From: Caballeronia sp. GAFFF1
Lineage (GTDB): Bacteria; Pseudomonadota; Gammaproteobacteria; Burkholderiales; Burkholderiaceae
Direction of reading: 5' to 3'
Assembly: GCF_023630705.1 (NCBI RefSeq)
Contig: NZ_JALQEM010000012.1
Coordinates: 62,001-126,000, forward strand
Length of the DNA stretch: 64,000 nt
In this document: piece after piece, positions 54,726-63,926 of the stretch
How the letters are laid out: each line of letters begins with the position of its first letter
How positions within the stretch are numbered: the first letter of the stretch is position 1
Position numbers and translations under genes: made by a program
The notes under the pieces: model-generated
The model's input: only the letters and a program-made list of their open reading frames with translations
Told to the model about the DNA's origin: nothing
Database searches by the model: none

Positions 54726-55373
54726 TCAGGATGAAGCGCGACGGATGATCTCGCGCAGTCCGGCCGAGGCATCGCGCGGGTCGGCGGCCTTGCAAATCGC
54801 CGAAACGACCGCGAGTCCCGCCGGTTTCGCGCGCATGACGTCGGCCGCGTTGTGCGTCTGGATGCCGCCTATCGCCACGGTCGGCCAGCGCGAGCTTGCG
54901 CGCATCGCGGTCAGGCCGTCGATGCCGCAGGGCGCGGAGGCGTCGGTCTTGGTCGGCGTCGCGTAGACGGGTCCCGCTCCGACATAGTCGATCACGCCTT
55001 CCAGCCGGTGCGCATCCGCGACTTCCGCGAGATTCGACACCGACAGGCCGATCAGCGCATCCGGCCCGAGCAGCCGCCGCGCGACATCCGCGGGCAAATC
55101 GCGCTGGCCGACGTGAACACCGTCCGCGCCGGCTGCAAGCGCGACATCCAGGTGATCGTTGATGACGAGCGGAACGCCGCGCGCACGCGTCACCGGCAAC
55201 AAGTCGAGCGCGAGCGCGAGCCACGCGCGCTTGTGCCACTCTGGCGCGCGCAGTTGCAGCAGCGTCACGCCGCCGTCCAGCGCCGCGCGGGCGACAGAAA
55301 CGGCCGCATCGTGGCCGCCGCACTGCACCGGGTCGAGCACGAGATAGAGCGAGAGATCGAACGCGCGCCGCAT
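54726..55373 (-). CDS. thiE: thiamine-phosphate synthase
   Basis: A 215-residue protein from ATG 55373 (MRRAFDLSLYLVLDPVQCG), two bases after the thiM stop. GGVTLLQLRAPEWHKRAWLALALDLLPVTRARGVPLVINDHLDVALAAGADGVHVGQRDLP contains the substrate-binding N-D-x-x-D/A region of ThiE, and IGLSVSNLAEVADAHRLEGVIDYVGAGPVYATPTKTDASAPCGIDGLTAM and VAIGGI complete the TIM barrel. It joins HMP-PP and thiazole phosphate to thiamine phosphate. Confidence 0.94.
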   Translation of the reverse strand: MRRAFDLSLYLVLDPVQCGGHDAAVSVARAALDGGVTLLQLRAPEWHKRAWLALALDLLPVTRARGVPLVINDHLDVALAAGADGVHVGQRDLPADVARRLLGPDALIGLSVSNLAEVADAHRLEGVIDYVGAGPVYATPTKTDASAPCGIDGLTAMRASSRWPTVAIGGIQTHNAADVMRAKPAGLAVVSAICKAADPRDASAGLREIIRRASS

Positions 55374-55375
55374 GC

Positions 55376-56191
55376 TCACGATACGGTCACCTCGCGCAGC
55401 ACGAGCGTCGCATCGAAGGCGGCCGAGTCCACGGACGCCAGGCGGTCCAGATACGCGACGGCGAAGCTGCCGGGCAGGGCGGCTTCGCGGGCGGCGAGTT
55501 CGCCGGCCACGGTCGAACAGGCGATCGCGGCGATCGTCGCCGCCCAATGTTCATCGCGCGACTGCGCCGCGCCGACGAACGCCGCGACCGTCGCCGAGAG
55601 CGCGCAGCCGACGCCGGTCACGCGCGTCATCAGTGGCGAGCCGTTCGAAAGCGCGATCACGCGGCGGCCATCGGTGATGTAGTCGGTCGCGCCGGTGACT
55701 GCGACGACGGCCTGCGTTTTGAGCGCGAGAATCTGCGCGGCGTCCAGCGCCGCGTCGGTGGCGGCGGTGCTGTCCACGCCGCGTCCGCTCGCTTCGCCGC
55801 CCGACAGGCTGATGATCTCGGACGCGTTGCCGCGGATCACGGCCGGCTTCGCGTCGAGCAATTCGAGCGCGAATTCGGTGCGGAACGCGAGCGTGCCGAC
55901 TGCGACCGGATCTAGCACCCAGGGCGTGCCCGCGCTGTTGGCGGCATCGACGGCGGCGCGCATGGCGCGCATTTGCGGCACGTCGAGCGTGCCGAGGTTG
56001 ACGAGGAGCGCATTGGCGAGCGGCGCGAACTGCGCGGCTTCTTCCCGCGCGACGACCATCGCCGGCGCCGCGCCGATGGCGAGCAGCACGTTCGCCGTGA
56101 AGTTGGTGACGACGAGGTTCGTCAGGCAGTGGACGAGCGGCGCGCGCTCGCGCACGCGCGTGACGAACGAAAAGAGATCGGCAGCAAGCAT
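55376..56191 (-). CDS. thiM: hydroxyethylthiazole kinase
   Basis: A 271-residue protein. [41 protein letters not shown] is the ThiM opening. [61 protein letters not shown] and [21 protein letters not shown] (catalytic G-x-G-C) follow. It phosphorylates salvaged hydroxyethylthiazole. The three thi genes are tightly packed and form a salvage-plus-coupling set. The 50 bases upstream are too short to hold a TPP riboswitch. Confidence 0.95.
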   Translation of the reverse strand: MLAADLFSFVTRVRERAPLVHCLTNLVVTNFTANVLLAIGAAPAMVVAREEAAQFAPLANALLVNLGTLDVPQMRAMRAAVDAANSAGTPWVLDPVAVGTLAFRTEFALELLDAKPAVIRGNASEIISLSGGEASGRGVDSTAATDAALDAAQILALKTQAVVAVTGATDYITDGRRVIALSNGSPLMTRVTGVGCALSATVAAFVGAAQSRDEHWAATIAAIACSTVAGELAAREAALPGSFAVAYLDRLASVDSAAFDATLVLREVTVS

Positions 56192-56241
56192 GATGAAGAA
56201 GAATTAGCCGATCGGCCGATGACCACAGCAAATCGGCAAGA

Positions 56242-57549
56242 TCAGTGCCGCGCTTCGCCGATCAGCGCGACGGAATCGAACGCGCGCTGGTTTGCCTGAT
56301 GGCGGCGCATGACGAAGTACATCATCAGACACACGAATGAGCCGAACATCACGATCACGAACTGGATTGGCATGTCGAGCCAGACGAGCACCGCGTACAG
56401 GCACAGCATGATGAGCACGGACAGGTTCTCGTTGAAGTTCTGCACGGCGATCGAATGGCCGGCGGACAGCAGCACGTGCCCGCGATGCTGCAGTAGCGCG
56501 TTCATCGGCACGACGAAAAAGCCCGACAGACCGCCGACGATCATCAGGAACAGATACGCAATCAGCAGATAGCCCGGGAAGTGCATTCGGCCGAAGTAGA
56601 CGCCCCAATGCGCGGGAAAGAGATGCCGCGTGTAGAAGGCCATCAGCATGACGGCGAGCCCCATCGCGATGCCCACCGGCAGCACCGAGAGCGAACGCTT
56701 GAGCGGCACGCGCGCCGCCGCGAGCACCGCGCCGGCCGCCACGCCCACGGCGATCACCGCTTGCAGAATGGCCGCCTGCGAAAGCGTCATGCCGAGCGAC
56801 ACTTCGGCCCACTTGAGCACGATGAATTGCAGCGTCGCGCCCGCGCCCCAGAAGAGCGTCGTGACCGCGAGCGAAATCTGGCCGAGCTTGTCGCGCCAGA
56901 GCGTGAGAAAGCAGTCGGCGAAATCGGTGATGAGCTTGATGGGCCGGTGTTCCTGCTTTGGATAGCGCGCGCCGGTATCGGGAATGCGCAGGTTGAAGAC
57001 GGCGGCGACCACGTACATCAGCATGATGACGAGCATCGCGGCTTCGGCGGGCGTACTGATCCGCGGTATGTGCAGCGTCAGCAAGTGACTCGCGATATGC
57101 GGGCTGATGAGCGCGCCGCCCATGACGGTGCCGAGAATGATCGAGCCGACCGTCGTGCCTTCGATCCAGCCGTTCGCCGCGACGAGCCGGTCGGGCGGCA
57201 GCAGTTCCGTGAGAATGCCGTACTTCGCGGGCGAATACGCCGCCGCGCCGAAGCCGACGATGCCATAGGCCAGAAGCGGATGCGCGCCGACCAGCATCGT
57301 GATGCAGCCGACCACCTTGATGGAATTGGTCACGAACATCACGCGCCCCTTCGGCCGCGAGTCCGCGAAAGCGCCGACGAACGCCGCCAGAACCACATAG
57401 GAGAGCACGAAGAACAGCTTGAGCAGCGGCGTCATCCAGTTCGGCGCGTGAAGGTCTTTCAGCAGTGCAATGGCAGCGATCAGTAGAGCGTTATCGGCCA
57501 GCGACGAGAAAAACTGCGCGGCCATGATGGTGTAAAAACCTTTTTTCAT
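56242..57549 (-). CDS. lplT: lysophospholipid transporter LplT-like MFS protein
   Basis: A 435-residue protein from ATG 57549 (MKKGFYTIMAAQFFSSLADNALLIAAIALLKDL). The Q-F-F-S-S-L-A-D-N-A-L opening, GKRPKGRVMF-like loop (FADSRPKGRVMFVTNSIKVVGC) and YGILTELLPPDRLVAANGWIEGTTVGSIILGTVMGG are typical of LplT. About 12 transmembrane segments are present. It should move lysophosphatidylethanolamine inward across the inner membrane for re-acylation. The frame upstream of 57549 lacks membrane-protein composition and was left out. It is divergent from alr. Confidence 0.9.
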   Translation of the reverse strand: MKKGFYTIMAAQFFSSLADNALLIAAIALLKDLHAPNWMTPLLKLFFVLSYVVLAAFVGAFADSRPKGRVMFVTNSIKVVGCITMLVGAHPLLAYGIVGFGAAAYSPAKYGILTELLPPDRLVAANGWIEGTTVGSIILGTVMGGALISPHIASHLLTLHIPRISTPAEAAMLVIMLMYVVAAVFNLRIPDTGARYPKQEHRPIKLITDFADCFLTLWRDKLGQISLAVTTLFWGAGATLQFIVLKWAEVSLGMTLSQAAILQAVIAVGVAAGAVLAAARVPLKRSLSVLPVGIAMGLAVMLMAFYTRHLFPAHWGVYFGRMHFPGYLLIAYLFLMIVGGLSGFFVVPMNALLQHRGHVLLSAGHSIAVQNFNENLSVLIMLCLYAVLVWLDMPIQFVIVMFGSFVCLMMYFVMRRHQANQRAFDSVALIGEARH

Positions 57550-57839
57550 CTGATCCGAAGCTTTCCTCACTGCCGGGAATCCGCCCCCGACGCCGCCGCT
57601 GATACCGGTCGCGCGTTCGGGCTTATGCCGTTCGAAATGGGTTGTGCGCACGGCTTTATAACACGAAAATAGGCGCATTCTGACTAGCAGTAATCTCGAT
57701 TACATGCGAGACAGTACGTTCGCACGTCGGTTTCGTCATAAGGTACTGATTCGCAACGTGTCTCGACCGGCGAACCGGCCGCTCGCGCCATTGGCGTATG
57801 CTTGCCTTTCCGCCTGAACCGCATTCCCGACCAAAACTC

Positions 57840-58910
57840 ATGCCGCGCCCCCTTTCCGCAACGATTCACACCGCCGCTCTCGCCAACAACCTTGCCATTG
57901 CGCGCAAGTACGCGCCGAAATCCAAAATCTGGGCCGTCGTGAAGGCCAATGCGTATGGCCACGGACTTGCGCGAGCGTTCCCCGGACTTCGCGCAACGGA
58001 CGGTTTCGGTCTTCTGGACCTCGAAGAAGCAGCGAAGTTGCGCGAACTCGGCTGGGCAGGCCCCATTTTGTTGCTCGAAGGCTTCTTCCGTCCGACCGAT
58101 ATCGACGTGATCGACCGTTATAGTCTGACCACGGCGATTCACTGCGACGAGCAGTTGCGCATGCTGGAGATGGCGCGGCTCTCGAAGCCGGTCAACATCC
58201 AGTTGAAGATGAATAGCGGCATGAACCGGCTCGGTTACACGCCGGAGCGGTTCCGCGCGGCGTGGGAGCGGGCGCGCGCCTGCCACGGCATCGGGCAGAT
58301 CACGCTCATGACCCATTTTTCCGACGCCGACAGCAAACGCGGCATCGCGCATCAGCTGGAGGCGTTCGAGCGCGGCGCGGAAGGCATCGCGGGCGCGCGC
58401 AGCCTGTCGAACTCGGCGGCCGTTTTATGGCATCCGAACGCGCACTTCGACTGGGTGCGCCCGGGCATCATTCTCTACGGCGCGTCGCCGTCGGGCGTGA
58501 CGGCCGATATCGCCGATACGGGCCTCAAACCTGCAATGACGCTCACATCCGAGTTGATCGCCGTGCAGACGGTGCAGCCGGGCGACAGCATCGGCTATGG
58601 CTCGACCTACACGGCGAACCGGCCGATGCGCATCGGCGTGGTCGCGTGCGGCTACGCGGACGGCTATCCGCGCATCGCGCCCGAAGGCACGCCGGTGATC
58701 GTCGATGGCGTGAGGACGGCGCTCGTCGGCCGCGTCTCGATGGACATGCTCACCGTCGATCTGACGCCGTGCCCGAGCGCGGGCATGGGTTCGCGCGTGG
58801 AATTGTGGGGCGCGAACCTGCCGATCGACGACGTGGCCCGCGCGTGCGGCACCATCGGCTACGAGCTGATGTGCGCGATCGCGCAGCGCGTGCCGGTCCG
58901 CGCGGAATGA
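57840..58910 (+). CDS. alr: alanine racemase
   Basis: A 356-residue protein from ATG 57840 ([42 protein letters not shown]). The PLP lysine is K35 in [10 protein letters not shown] and the second catalytic base is Y253 in [21 protein letters not shown] and the family C-terminal block [12 protein letters not shown] are present. It makes D-alanine for peptidoglycan. radA starts 44 bases after it. Confidence 0.96.
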   Translation: MPRPLSATIHTAALANNLAIARKYAPKSKIWAVVKANAYGHGLARAFPGLRATDGFGLLDLEEAAKLRELGWAGPILLLEGFFRPTDIDVIDRYSLTTAIHCDEQLRMLEMARLSKPVNIQLKMNSGMNRLGYTPERFRAAWERARACHGIGQITLMTHFSDADSKRGIAHQLEAFERGAEGIAGARSLSNSAAVLWHPNAHFDWVRPGIILYGASPSGVTADIADTGLKPAMTLTSELIAVQTVQPGDSIGYGSTYTANRPMRIGVVACGYADGYPRIAPEGTPVIVDGVRTALVGRVSMDMLTVDLTPCPSAGMGSRVELWGANLPIDDVARACGTIGYELMCAIAQRVPVRAE

Positions 58911-58954
58911 ACGCGCCGCATCGGGCGTTGGCAACGAATATCTAAAGGCAATAC

Positions 58955-60343
58955 GTGGCAAAAGCAGCGAAGGCAAAGACGCTTTACATCTGTAGCGAGT
59001 GCGGCGGACAAGCGCCGAAGTGGACGGGACAGTGCGCGGCATGCGGGGCGTGGAACACGCTCGTGGAATCGGTGGAGCAGGCGCCGTCGGCGCATCGCTT
59101 TCAGGCGCTCGCCAAGAGTTCGCCGGTGCAGCGGCTCGCCGACATCGAAGCGGCCGACGTGCCGCGCTTTTCGACCGGCGTCGGCGAGTTCGACCGCGTG
59201 CTCGGCGGCGGTCTCGTGCCGGGCGGCGTGGTGCTGATCGGCGGCGATCCGGGCATCGGCAAATCGACGCTCCTGCTGCAATCGCTCGCCGAAATCGCGC
59301 GCGAGCGGCCGTCGCTCTACGTGAGCGGCGAGGAAAGCGGCGCGCAGATCGCGTTGCGCGCGCAGCGGCTCGGGCTGCTCGGCGGATCCGCGAGCGCGGC
59401 GGCGGACCTCGCGCTGCTCGCCGAAATTCAGCTGGAAAAGATTCAGGCGGCCATCGACGAGCAACGTCCGGAAGTCGCCGTCATCGATTCGATCCAGACG
59501 GTCTATTCCGAGGCGCTGACCTCCGCGCCGGGTTCCGTCGCGCAGGTCCGCGAATGCGCGGCGCAACTGACGCGCATCGCCAAGCAGACGGGCACGGCCA
59601 TCATCATGGTCGGCCACGTGACCAAGGAAGGCAGTCTCGCGGGTCCGCGCGTGCTGGAGCATATCGTCGATACGGTGTTGTACTTCGAAGGCGACACGCA
59701 TTCGTCCTTCCGGCTCGTGCGCGCGTTCAAGAACCGCTTCGGCGCGGTCAATGAGCTCGGCGTCTTCGCGATGACGGAGAAAGGCTTGCGCGGCGTGGCG
59801 AACCCGTCGGCGCTTTTCTTGTCGCAGCATGAGCAGAGCGTCGCGGGGTCGTGTGTGCTCGTCACGCAGGAAGGTTCGCGGCCGCTGCTCGTCGAAGTGC
59901 AGGCGCTCGTCGATACGGCGCATGTGCCCAATCCGCGCCGCCTCGCGGTCGGGCTGGAGCAGAACCGGCTCGCGCTGCTGCTCGCGGTCCTGCATCGCCA
60001 TGCGGGCATCGCGTGTTTCGATCAGGACGTGTTCCTGAACGCCGTGGGCGGCGTGAAGATTACCGAACCCGCCGCCGATCTCGCGGTGCTGCTCGCGATT
60101 CACTCGTCGATGCGCAACAAGCCTCTGCCGAAGGGATTGATCACGTTCGGCGAAGTGGGGCTCGCGGGCGAAATCCGGCCGTCGCCGCGCGGGCAGGATC
60201 GCCTGAAGGAAGCGGCCAAGCTCGGCTTTTCCGTCGCGCTGATTCCGAAGGCGAACGCGCCGAAGCAGGCGGTGGACGGTCTCAAGGTGATCGCGGTCGA
60301 TCGCATCGAAGAGGCCATCGACCGCGTGCGCGATATCGAGTGA
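58955..60343 (+). CDS. radA: DNA repair protein RadA
   Basis: A 462-residue protein from GTG 58955. The zinc finger has C13, C16, C27 and C30 (YICSECGGQAPKWTGQCAACGAWNT). The RecA-like core shows Walker A GDPGIGKST (97-105), YVSGEESGAQIALRAQRLGL, VAVIDSIQTVYSE and the RadA-specific KNRFG motif (RAFKNRFGAVNELGVF). The Lon-like C-terminal domain contains VEVQALVDTAHVPNPRR and GEVGLAGEIRP. It drives branch migration in recombination. Confidence 0.96.
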   Translation: MAKAAKAKTLYICSECGGQAPKWTGQCAACGAWNTLVESVEQAPSAHRFQALAKSSPVQRLADIEAADVPRFSTGVGEFDRVLGGGLVPGGVVLIGGDPGIGKSTLLLQSLAEIARERPSLYVSGEESGAQIALRAQRLGLLGGSASAAADLALLAEIQLEKIQAAIDEQRPEVAVIDSIQTVYSEALTSAPGSVAQVRECAAQLTRIAKQTGTAIIMVGHVTKEGSLAGPRVLEHIVDTVLYFEGDTHSSFRLVRAFKNRFGAVNELGVFAMTEKGLRGVANPSALFLSQHEQSVAGSCVLVTQEGSRPLLVEVQALVDTAHVPNPRRLAVGLEQNRLALLLAVLHRHAGIACFDQDVFLNAVGGVKITEPAADLAVLLAIHSSMRNKPLPKGLITFGEVGLAGEIRPSPRGQDRLKEAAKLGFSVALIPKANAPKQAVDGLKVIAVDRIEEAIDRVRDIE

Positions 60344-60375
60344 ACGGATCGGACCCTCGGTAACGGGCCGTAAGA

Positions 60376-60414
60376 AAAACGCGCGCCGCTGTAACCTGGC
60401 GCGGGCGCGGTTTT
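60376..60414 (+). terminator. possible terminator after radA
   Basis: An A-run and CGCGCC-type sequence faces GGCGCG and a following TTTT across a loop of about ten bases. The stem is imperfect, so support is modest. Confidence 0.4.
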
Positions 60415-60501
60415 CATATCCTTTCGGGACCCAGGACCGGCGGATGAAGCCACCACGCGCCGCCGCGCCGAAGTGACTGGATGGATCGAGAGGATCACGC
60501 T

Positions 60502-60765
60502 TTGAAACATGTCAAAACAGCCCGGCCCGCCCCAGCATTCCACCTGCGCGGCTGCCGCGTCTCGGCGCCCCTGCAACAGCCGTTCGGCAGCGGATGCCGG
60601 ATTGTCGAATGGATCGACGGCGAAGGGCAGATTTCGCGGCGCGTCGTGTCCGCGGATGTGACCGAGGCCGAAGTCGTCGCGACCATTCGCCGTCACGTCA
60701 CGGGCCGCAAACACGTGCTCGTCGATGACGAGCGTCAGCCGCGCCAGACGTTGCCGCGACGCTAG
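60502..60765 (+). CDS. small basic hypothetical protein (DUF2866-like)
   Basis: An 87-residue protein. TTG 60502 is chosen because GAGAGGA (60488-60494) lies seven bases upstream; an ATG at 60481 in the same frame has no binding site. The sequence MKHVKTARPAPAFHLRGCRVSAPLQQPFGSGCRIVEWIDGEGQISRRVVSADVTEAEVVATIRRHVTGRKHVLVDDERQPRQTLPRR has two cysteines and a basic tail. It looks like the small Burkholderia proteins filed under DUF2866, recalled rather than searched. The function is unknown. Its last 30 codons are duplicated downstream. Confidence 0.7.
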   Translation: MKHVKTARPAPAFHLRGCRVSAPLQQPFGSGCRIVEWIDGEGQISRRVVSADVTEAEVVATIRRHVTGRKHVLVDDERQPRQTLPRR

Positions 60766-61000
60766 TTTTCGCGGTCCCGAAAGAGTGGATGCATCGCGCT
60801 GCTTAGGCTGGTGTGAGCACCGGCGCGACGCAGCACGAAGTCGTCACCACCATTCGCCGTCACGTCAGGCCGCGGGCACGTGTTCTTGGACGACGAACGG
60901 CTGCCGCGCCAGACGTTGCGGCGACGCTAGTCTTCGCGGTCGCGAAAGAGCGGATGCACCGCAGCTTCCGCCGGCGCGAGCACCGGCGCGACGCAGCAAT
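60670..61000. repeat. decayed tandem duplication of about 165 bp
   Basis: Copy 1 (60670-60837) and copy 2 (60838-61000) align along their whole length with substitutions and small indels; shared blocks include ATTCGCCGTCACGTCA, GCGCCAGACGTTG and CACCGGCGCGACGCAGCA. Each copy contains the end of the DUF2866-like gene followed by the end of the CaiB/BaiF gene in reverse. In copy 1 the first part is the live gene end; in copy 2 the second part is. Confidence 0.88.
60766..60926. pseudogene. gene-end remnants inside the tandem duplication
   Basis: Reverse-strand 60766-60837 reads C-V-A-P-V-L-T-P-A and then hits a stop, matching the C-V-A-P-V-L-A-P-A of the intact CaiB/BaiF end, with a lost base afterwards. 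Plus-strand 60838-60926 starts E-V-V-T-T-I-R-R-H-V and, after a 2-base deletion, continues in another frame as H-V-F-L-D-D-E-R-L-P-R-Q-T-L. It matches the DUF2866-like end. Both are dead copies. Confidence 0.8.
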
Positions 61001-61958
61001 CGAGCGGTTCGAAGAGCGCCATCCATTCGTCGCGCGTGCGATCGCGGAAGCACGCGGCGAGATGTGCCGTGAGTTCCTTCGCGTCCGCGCCGCCGGTTGC
61101 CTGCCCGAGACTCCAGTGCCGCGCGGCCCACTCCGGGCGGCCGAGCGCGCCGCATAGCGTCTGCCAGAACTTCAGTTCAAGCGCGCCGACGGCCACGAAC
61201 TTGTCGTCCGCCGTGCGATAGACGTTGTAGCACGGCACGCCGCCGTTGAGCAGGCCGGCTCCCGCGCGCGTGCCCGGCTCGTCCGCATTGGCGAGCGCGA
61301 TGTGCGCCATCACGTTGTGGGCGTGAACGGCGTGCGTCATGGAGACGTCGACGAAGCGGCCTTCGCCGCCGCGCGCGACGTGCCAGAGCGCGGCCAGTAT
61401 TTGCGTGACGGCCGCGAGCGCCCCGCCGAGCAGGTCTGCAAGCTGGAAGTTGGGCACGATGGGCGCGCCCCCGGCATCGGCAAGCTGATCCAGAACGCCC
61501 GCATACGCGATGTAGTTCAGATCGTGCCCCGCCTTGTCGGCGAACGGGCCTTCGCTGCCGAAGCCCGTGATCGCGCAGTAGACGAGCTTCGGGTTGACCT
61601 GCCGCAGTACGTCGTAGCCGACGCCGAGCCGCGTCATCACGGTCGGCCGGAAGCTCTCGACGAGCACGTCCGCATCCCTTGCGAGTCCGATCAATTCGGC
61701 ACGCCCCGCTTCGGTCTTCAGATCGAGCGTCAGCGACCGCTTGCCGCGATTCACGATCCGATAGAAGGCGCTCGGGGCGCCGCTCGCGCGGTCGGCGTCG
61801 CTTTGCAGCATCGAGCGGGCGTAATCGCCTTCGCCCGGTGGCTCGATCTTTAACACGTCCGCGCCGAGTTCGGCGAGGCGCAGCGTGGCGACCGGACCGG
61901 GCAGAAGCCGCGTCAGATCGAGCACCCGAAGACCGGCGAGAGCGGGGGAGGTCGTCAA
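60927..61958 (-). CDS. CaiB/BaiF family CoA-transferase
   Basis: A 343-residue family III CoA-transferase from TTG 61958, with GGAG nine bases upstream and no nearby ATG. LAGLRVLDLTRLLPGPVATLRLAELGADVLKIEPPGEGDYAR is the CoA-binding opening with the invariant region. NRGKRSLTLDLKTEAGRAELIGLARDADVLVESFRP, AITGFGSEGPFADKAGHDLNYIAYAG (catalytic Asp of the H-D pair) and GGVPCYNVYRTADDKFVAVGALELKFWQTLC follow. Similar to alpha-methylacyl-CoA racemase; racemase or transferase cannot be told apart here. Its 3' end lies in copy 2 of a tandem duplication. Confidence 0.9.
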   Translation of the reverse strand: MTTSPALAGLRVLDLTRLLPGPVATLRLAELGADVLKIEPPGEGDYARSMLQSDADRASGAPSAFYRIVNRGKRSLTLDLKTEAGRAELIGLARDADVLVESFRPTVMTRLGVGYDVLRQVNPKLVYCAITGFGSEGPFADKAGHDLNYIAYAGVLDQLADAGGAPIVPNFQLADLLGGALAAVTQILAALWHVARGGEGRFVDVSMTHAVHAHNVMAHIALANADEPGTRAGAGLLNGGVPCYNVYRTADDKFVAVGALELKFWQTLCGALGRPEWAARHWSLGQATGGADAKELTAHLAACFRDRTRDEWMALFEPLDCCVAPVLAPAEAAVHPLFRDRED

Positions 61959-61979
61959 GTCGTCGGTCTCCGTGGAGGA

Positions 61980-63926
61980 TTACGAGCTCAGTTGTTCGAG
62001 TTCCTCGTGCGCGTCGAGCCACTCCAGTTCGAGCGTCTCGAGCCGCGCGTTGACTTCGCCCTGACGGCGGATCGTATCGGTGAGCTTCGCCTTCAGCGCG
62101 GCGTCGTAGCTCGCGGGATCCGCGACGAACGCATCGAGCGTTGTTTTCTCCGCATTGAGCGCGTCCATTTCCTTCTCGATCTTCGCGATGCGCGATTGCA
62201 GCGGCTTGCGCAGATGCGACAGCTTTTGCCGCTCCTGCGCCTCCTGCCTGCGCTGTTCCTTGCGATTCGCCGCGCCGTCCGGCCCATTGCCGGCAGCGGA
62301 GGCGACGCCATTCGCTTCTTTCGCCGCCGCCCGCGTGTCGGCGGCATGTTGCAGGAGCCAGTCGCGGTAATCGTCGAGATCGCCGTCGAACGGGCTCAGC
62401 CGGTGCTTCGCCACCAGCATGAACGTGTCGGTGGTGGCGCGCAGCAGATGCCGGTCGTGCGACACGAGAATGAGCGTGCCTTCGAATTGCGCGAGCGCCA
62501 TGGTCAGCGCGTGACGGGTTTCGAGATCGAGGTGGTTCGTCGGTTCGTCGAGCAGCAGCAGATTGGGCTTCTGCCAGATGATGAGCGCGAGCGCGAGCCG
62601 CGCCTTTTCGCCGCCGGAGAACGGCGCAATCTTCGCGGTGGCCATGTCGCCCGAGAAGTTGAAGCTGCCGAGAAAGTCGCGCAATTCCTGCTCGCGCGTG
62701 TCGGGCGCAAGGCGCGCGAGGTGAGCGAGCGCGGAGTCGTCCGGGCGCAGCGTTTCCAGTTGATGCTGCGCGAAATAGCCGATCTGCAAGCCCTTGCCTT
62801 GCCGCACGTGACCCGAGAGGGCGTCGAGCGTGCCGGCGAGCGTCTTGATGAGCGTGGACTTGCCCTGACCGTTCGCGCCGAGCAGACCGATGCGCTGCCC
62901 GTTCTGGATCGACAGCGTTACGCCTTCCACGATCGGAATCTCGGCGCCTTCGTCTGTCCTGTAGCCACAGCGCACGTCTTCCATCACCATCATCGGATTC
63001 GGCGCGGCATCCGGCGTGCGGAACTCGAACGTGAACGGCGAGCTCGCGTGCGCCGGCGCGATCAGTTCCATCTTTTCGAGCGCCTTCACGCGGCTTTGCG
63101 CCTGCTTCGCCTTGGTGGCCTTGGCCTTGAAGCGGTCGATGAAGCTCTGCAGATGCTGCACCGTCTTCTGCTGTTTCTCGTAGGCGCTTTGCTGCAACGC
63201 GAGCTGTTGGGCGCGCAGTACTTCGAACTGGCTGTAGTTACCGCCGTAACGCTTCATCTGCCGGTTTTCCAGATGCAGCGTGACGTTGCAGACCGCATCG
63301 AGAAACTCGCGGTCGTGCGAGATCACGACGAGCGTGCCCGGATAGCGGCCGAGCCAGTCTTCGAGCCAGACGATGGCGTCCAGGTCCAGGTGGTTGGTCG
63401 GTTCGTCGAGCAGCAGCAGGTCGGACGGACACATCAGCGCCTGCGCGAGGTTCAGCCGCATGCGCCAGCCGCCCGAGAAGCTCGCCACCGGCTCGCGCGT
63501 CTGTTCGAGCGTGAAGCCGAGCCCGAGCAGCAGCGTTTCCGCCCGAGCGGGCGCGGTGTAGCCGTCGGCATCGGCGAACGCGGCGTGGGCTTCGGCTTCA
63601 GCGGCGCCGTCGTGCGCCGCGGAGGCCGCCGCGATGCGCGCTTCGATGGCGCGCAACAGCGTGTCGCCGTCGAGCGTGTAGTCGAGCGCGGTGCGATCCA
63701 CGGCGGGCGTTTCCTGCGCGACATGCGCGATGCGCCACGACGGCGGCATCGAGAAATCGCCGCCGTCTGCGTGCAACTCGCCGCGCAGCACGGAGAAGAG
63801 CGTGGATTTGCCCGCGCCGTTCGCGCCGACGAGACCGGCTTTCTCGCCCGGATTGAGCGTGAAGCTGGTCTCTTCGAAGAGCGGCTTGGTGCCGCGGGAC
63901 AGGCTGAACTGGTTGAAGCGAATCAC
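61980..63926 (-). CDS. ABC-F family ATPase (YheS/Uup-like)
   Basis: A 648-residue protein from GTG 63926 (MIRFNQFSLSRGTKPLFEETSFTLNPGEKAGLVGANGAGKST). Two ABC domains are present: Walker A GANGAGKST and GANGQGKST, signatures FSGGWRMRLNLAQAL and FSGGEKARLALAL, Walker B LLLLDEPTNHLDL in both. The linker between them (about 240-310) is the charged arm of the ABC-F group. A coiled-coil C-terminal domain (about 545-648) ends in LEWLDAHEELEQLSS. There is no transmembrane region: ABC-F proteins act on the ribosome. It matches YheS best. The stop is 21 bases from the CaiB/BaiF start, same strand. Confidence 0.93.
   Translation of the reverse strand: MIRFNQFSLSRGTKPLFEETSFTLNPGEKAGLVGANGAGKSTLFSVLRGELHADGGDFSMPPSWRIAHVAQETPAVDRTALDYTLDGDTLLRAIEARIAAASAAHDGAAEAEAHAAFADADGYTAPARAETLLLGLGFTLEQTREPVASFSGGWRMRLNLAQALMCPSDLLLLDEPTNHLDLDAIVWLEDWLGRYPGTLVVISHDREFLDAVCNVTLHLENRQMKRYGGNYSQFEVLRAQQLALQQSAYEKQQKTVQHLQSFIDRFKAKATKAKQAQSRVKALEKMELIAPAHASSPFTFEFRTPDAAPNPMMVMEDVRCGYRTDEGAEIPIVEGVTLSIQNGQRIGLLGANGQGKSTLIKTLAGTLDALSGHVRQGKGLQIGYFAQHQLETLRPDDSALAHLARLAPDTREQELRDFLGSFNFSGDMATAKIAPFSGGEKARLALALIIWQKPNLLLLDEPTNHLDLETRHALTMALAQFEGTLILVSHDRHLLRATTDTFMLVAKHRLSPFDGDLDDYRDWLLQHAADTRAAAKEANGVASAAGNGPDGAANRKEQRRQEAQERQKLSHLRKPLQSRIAKIEKEMDALNAEKTTLDAFVADPASYDAALKAKLTDTIRRQGEVNARLETLELEWLDAHEELEQLSS

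Noticed and set aside
56192..56241. A TPP riboswitch before thiM
   Set aside because: Only 50 bases are available and no thi-box sequence can be seen.
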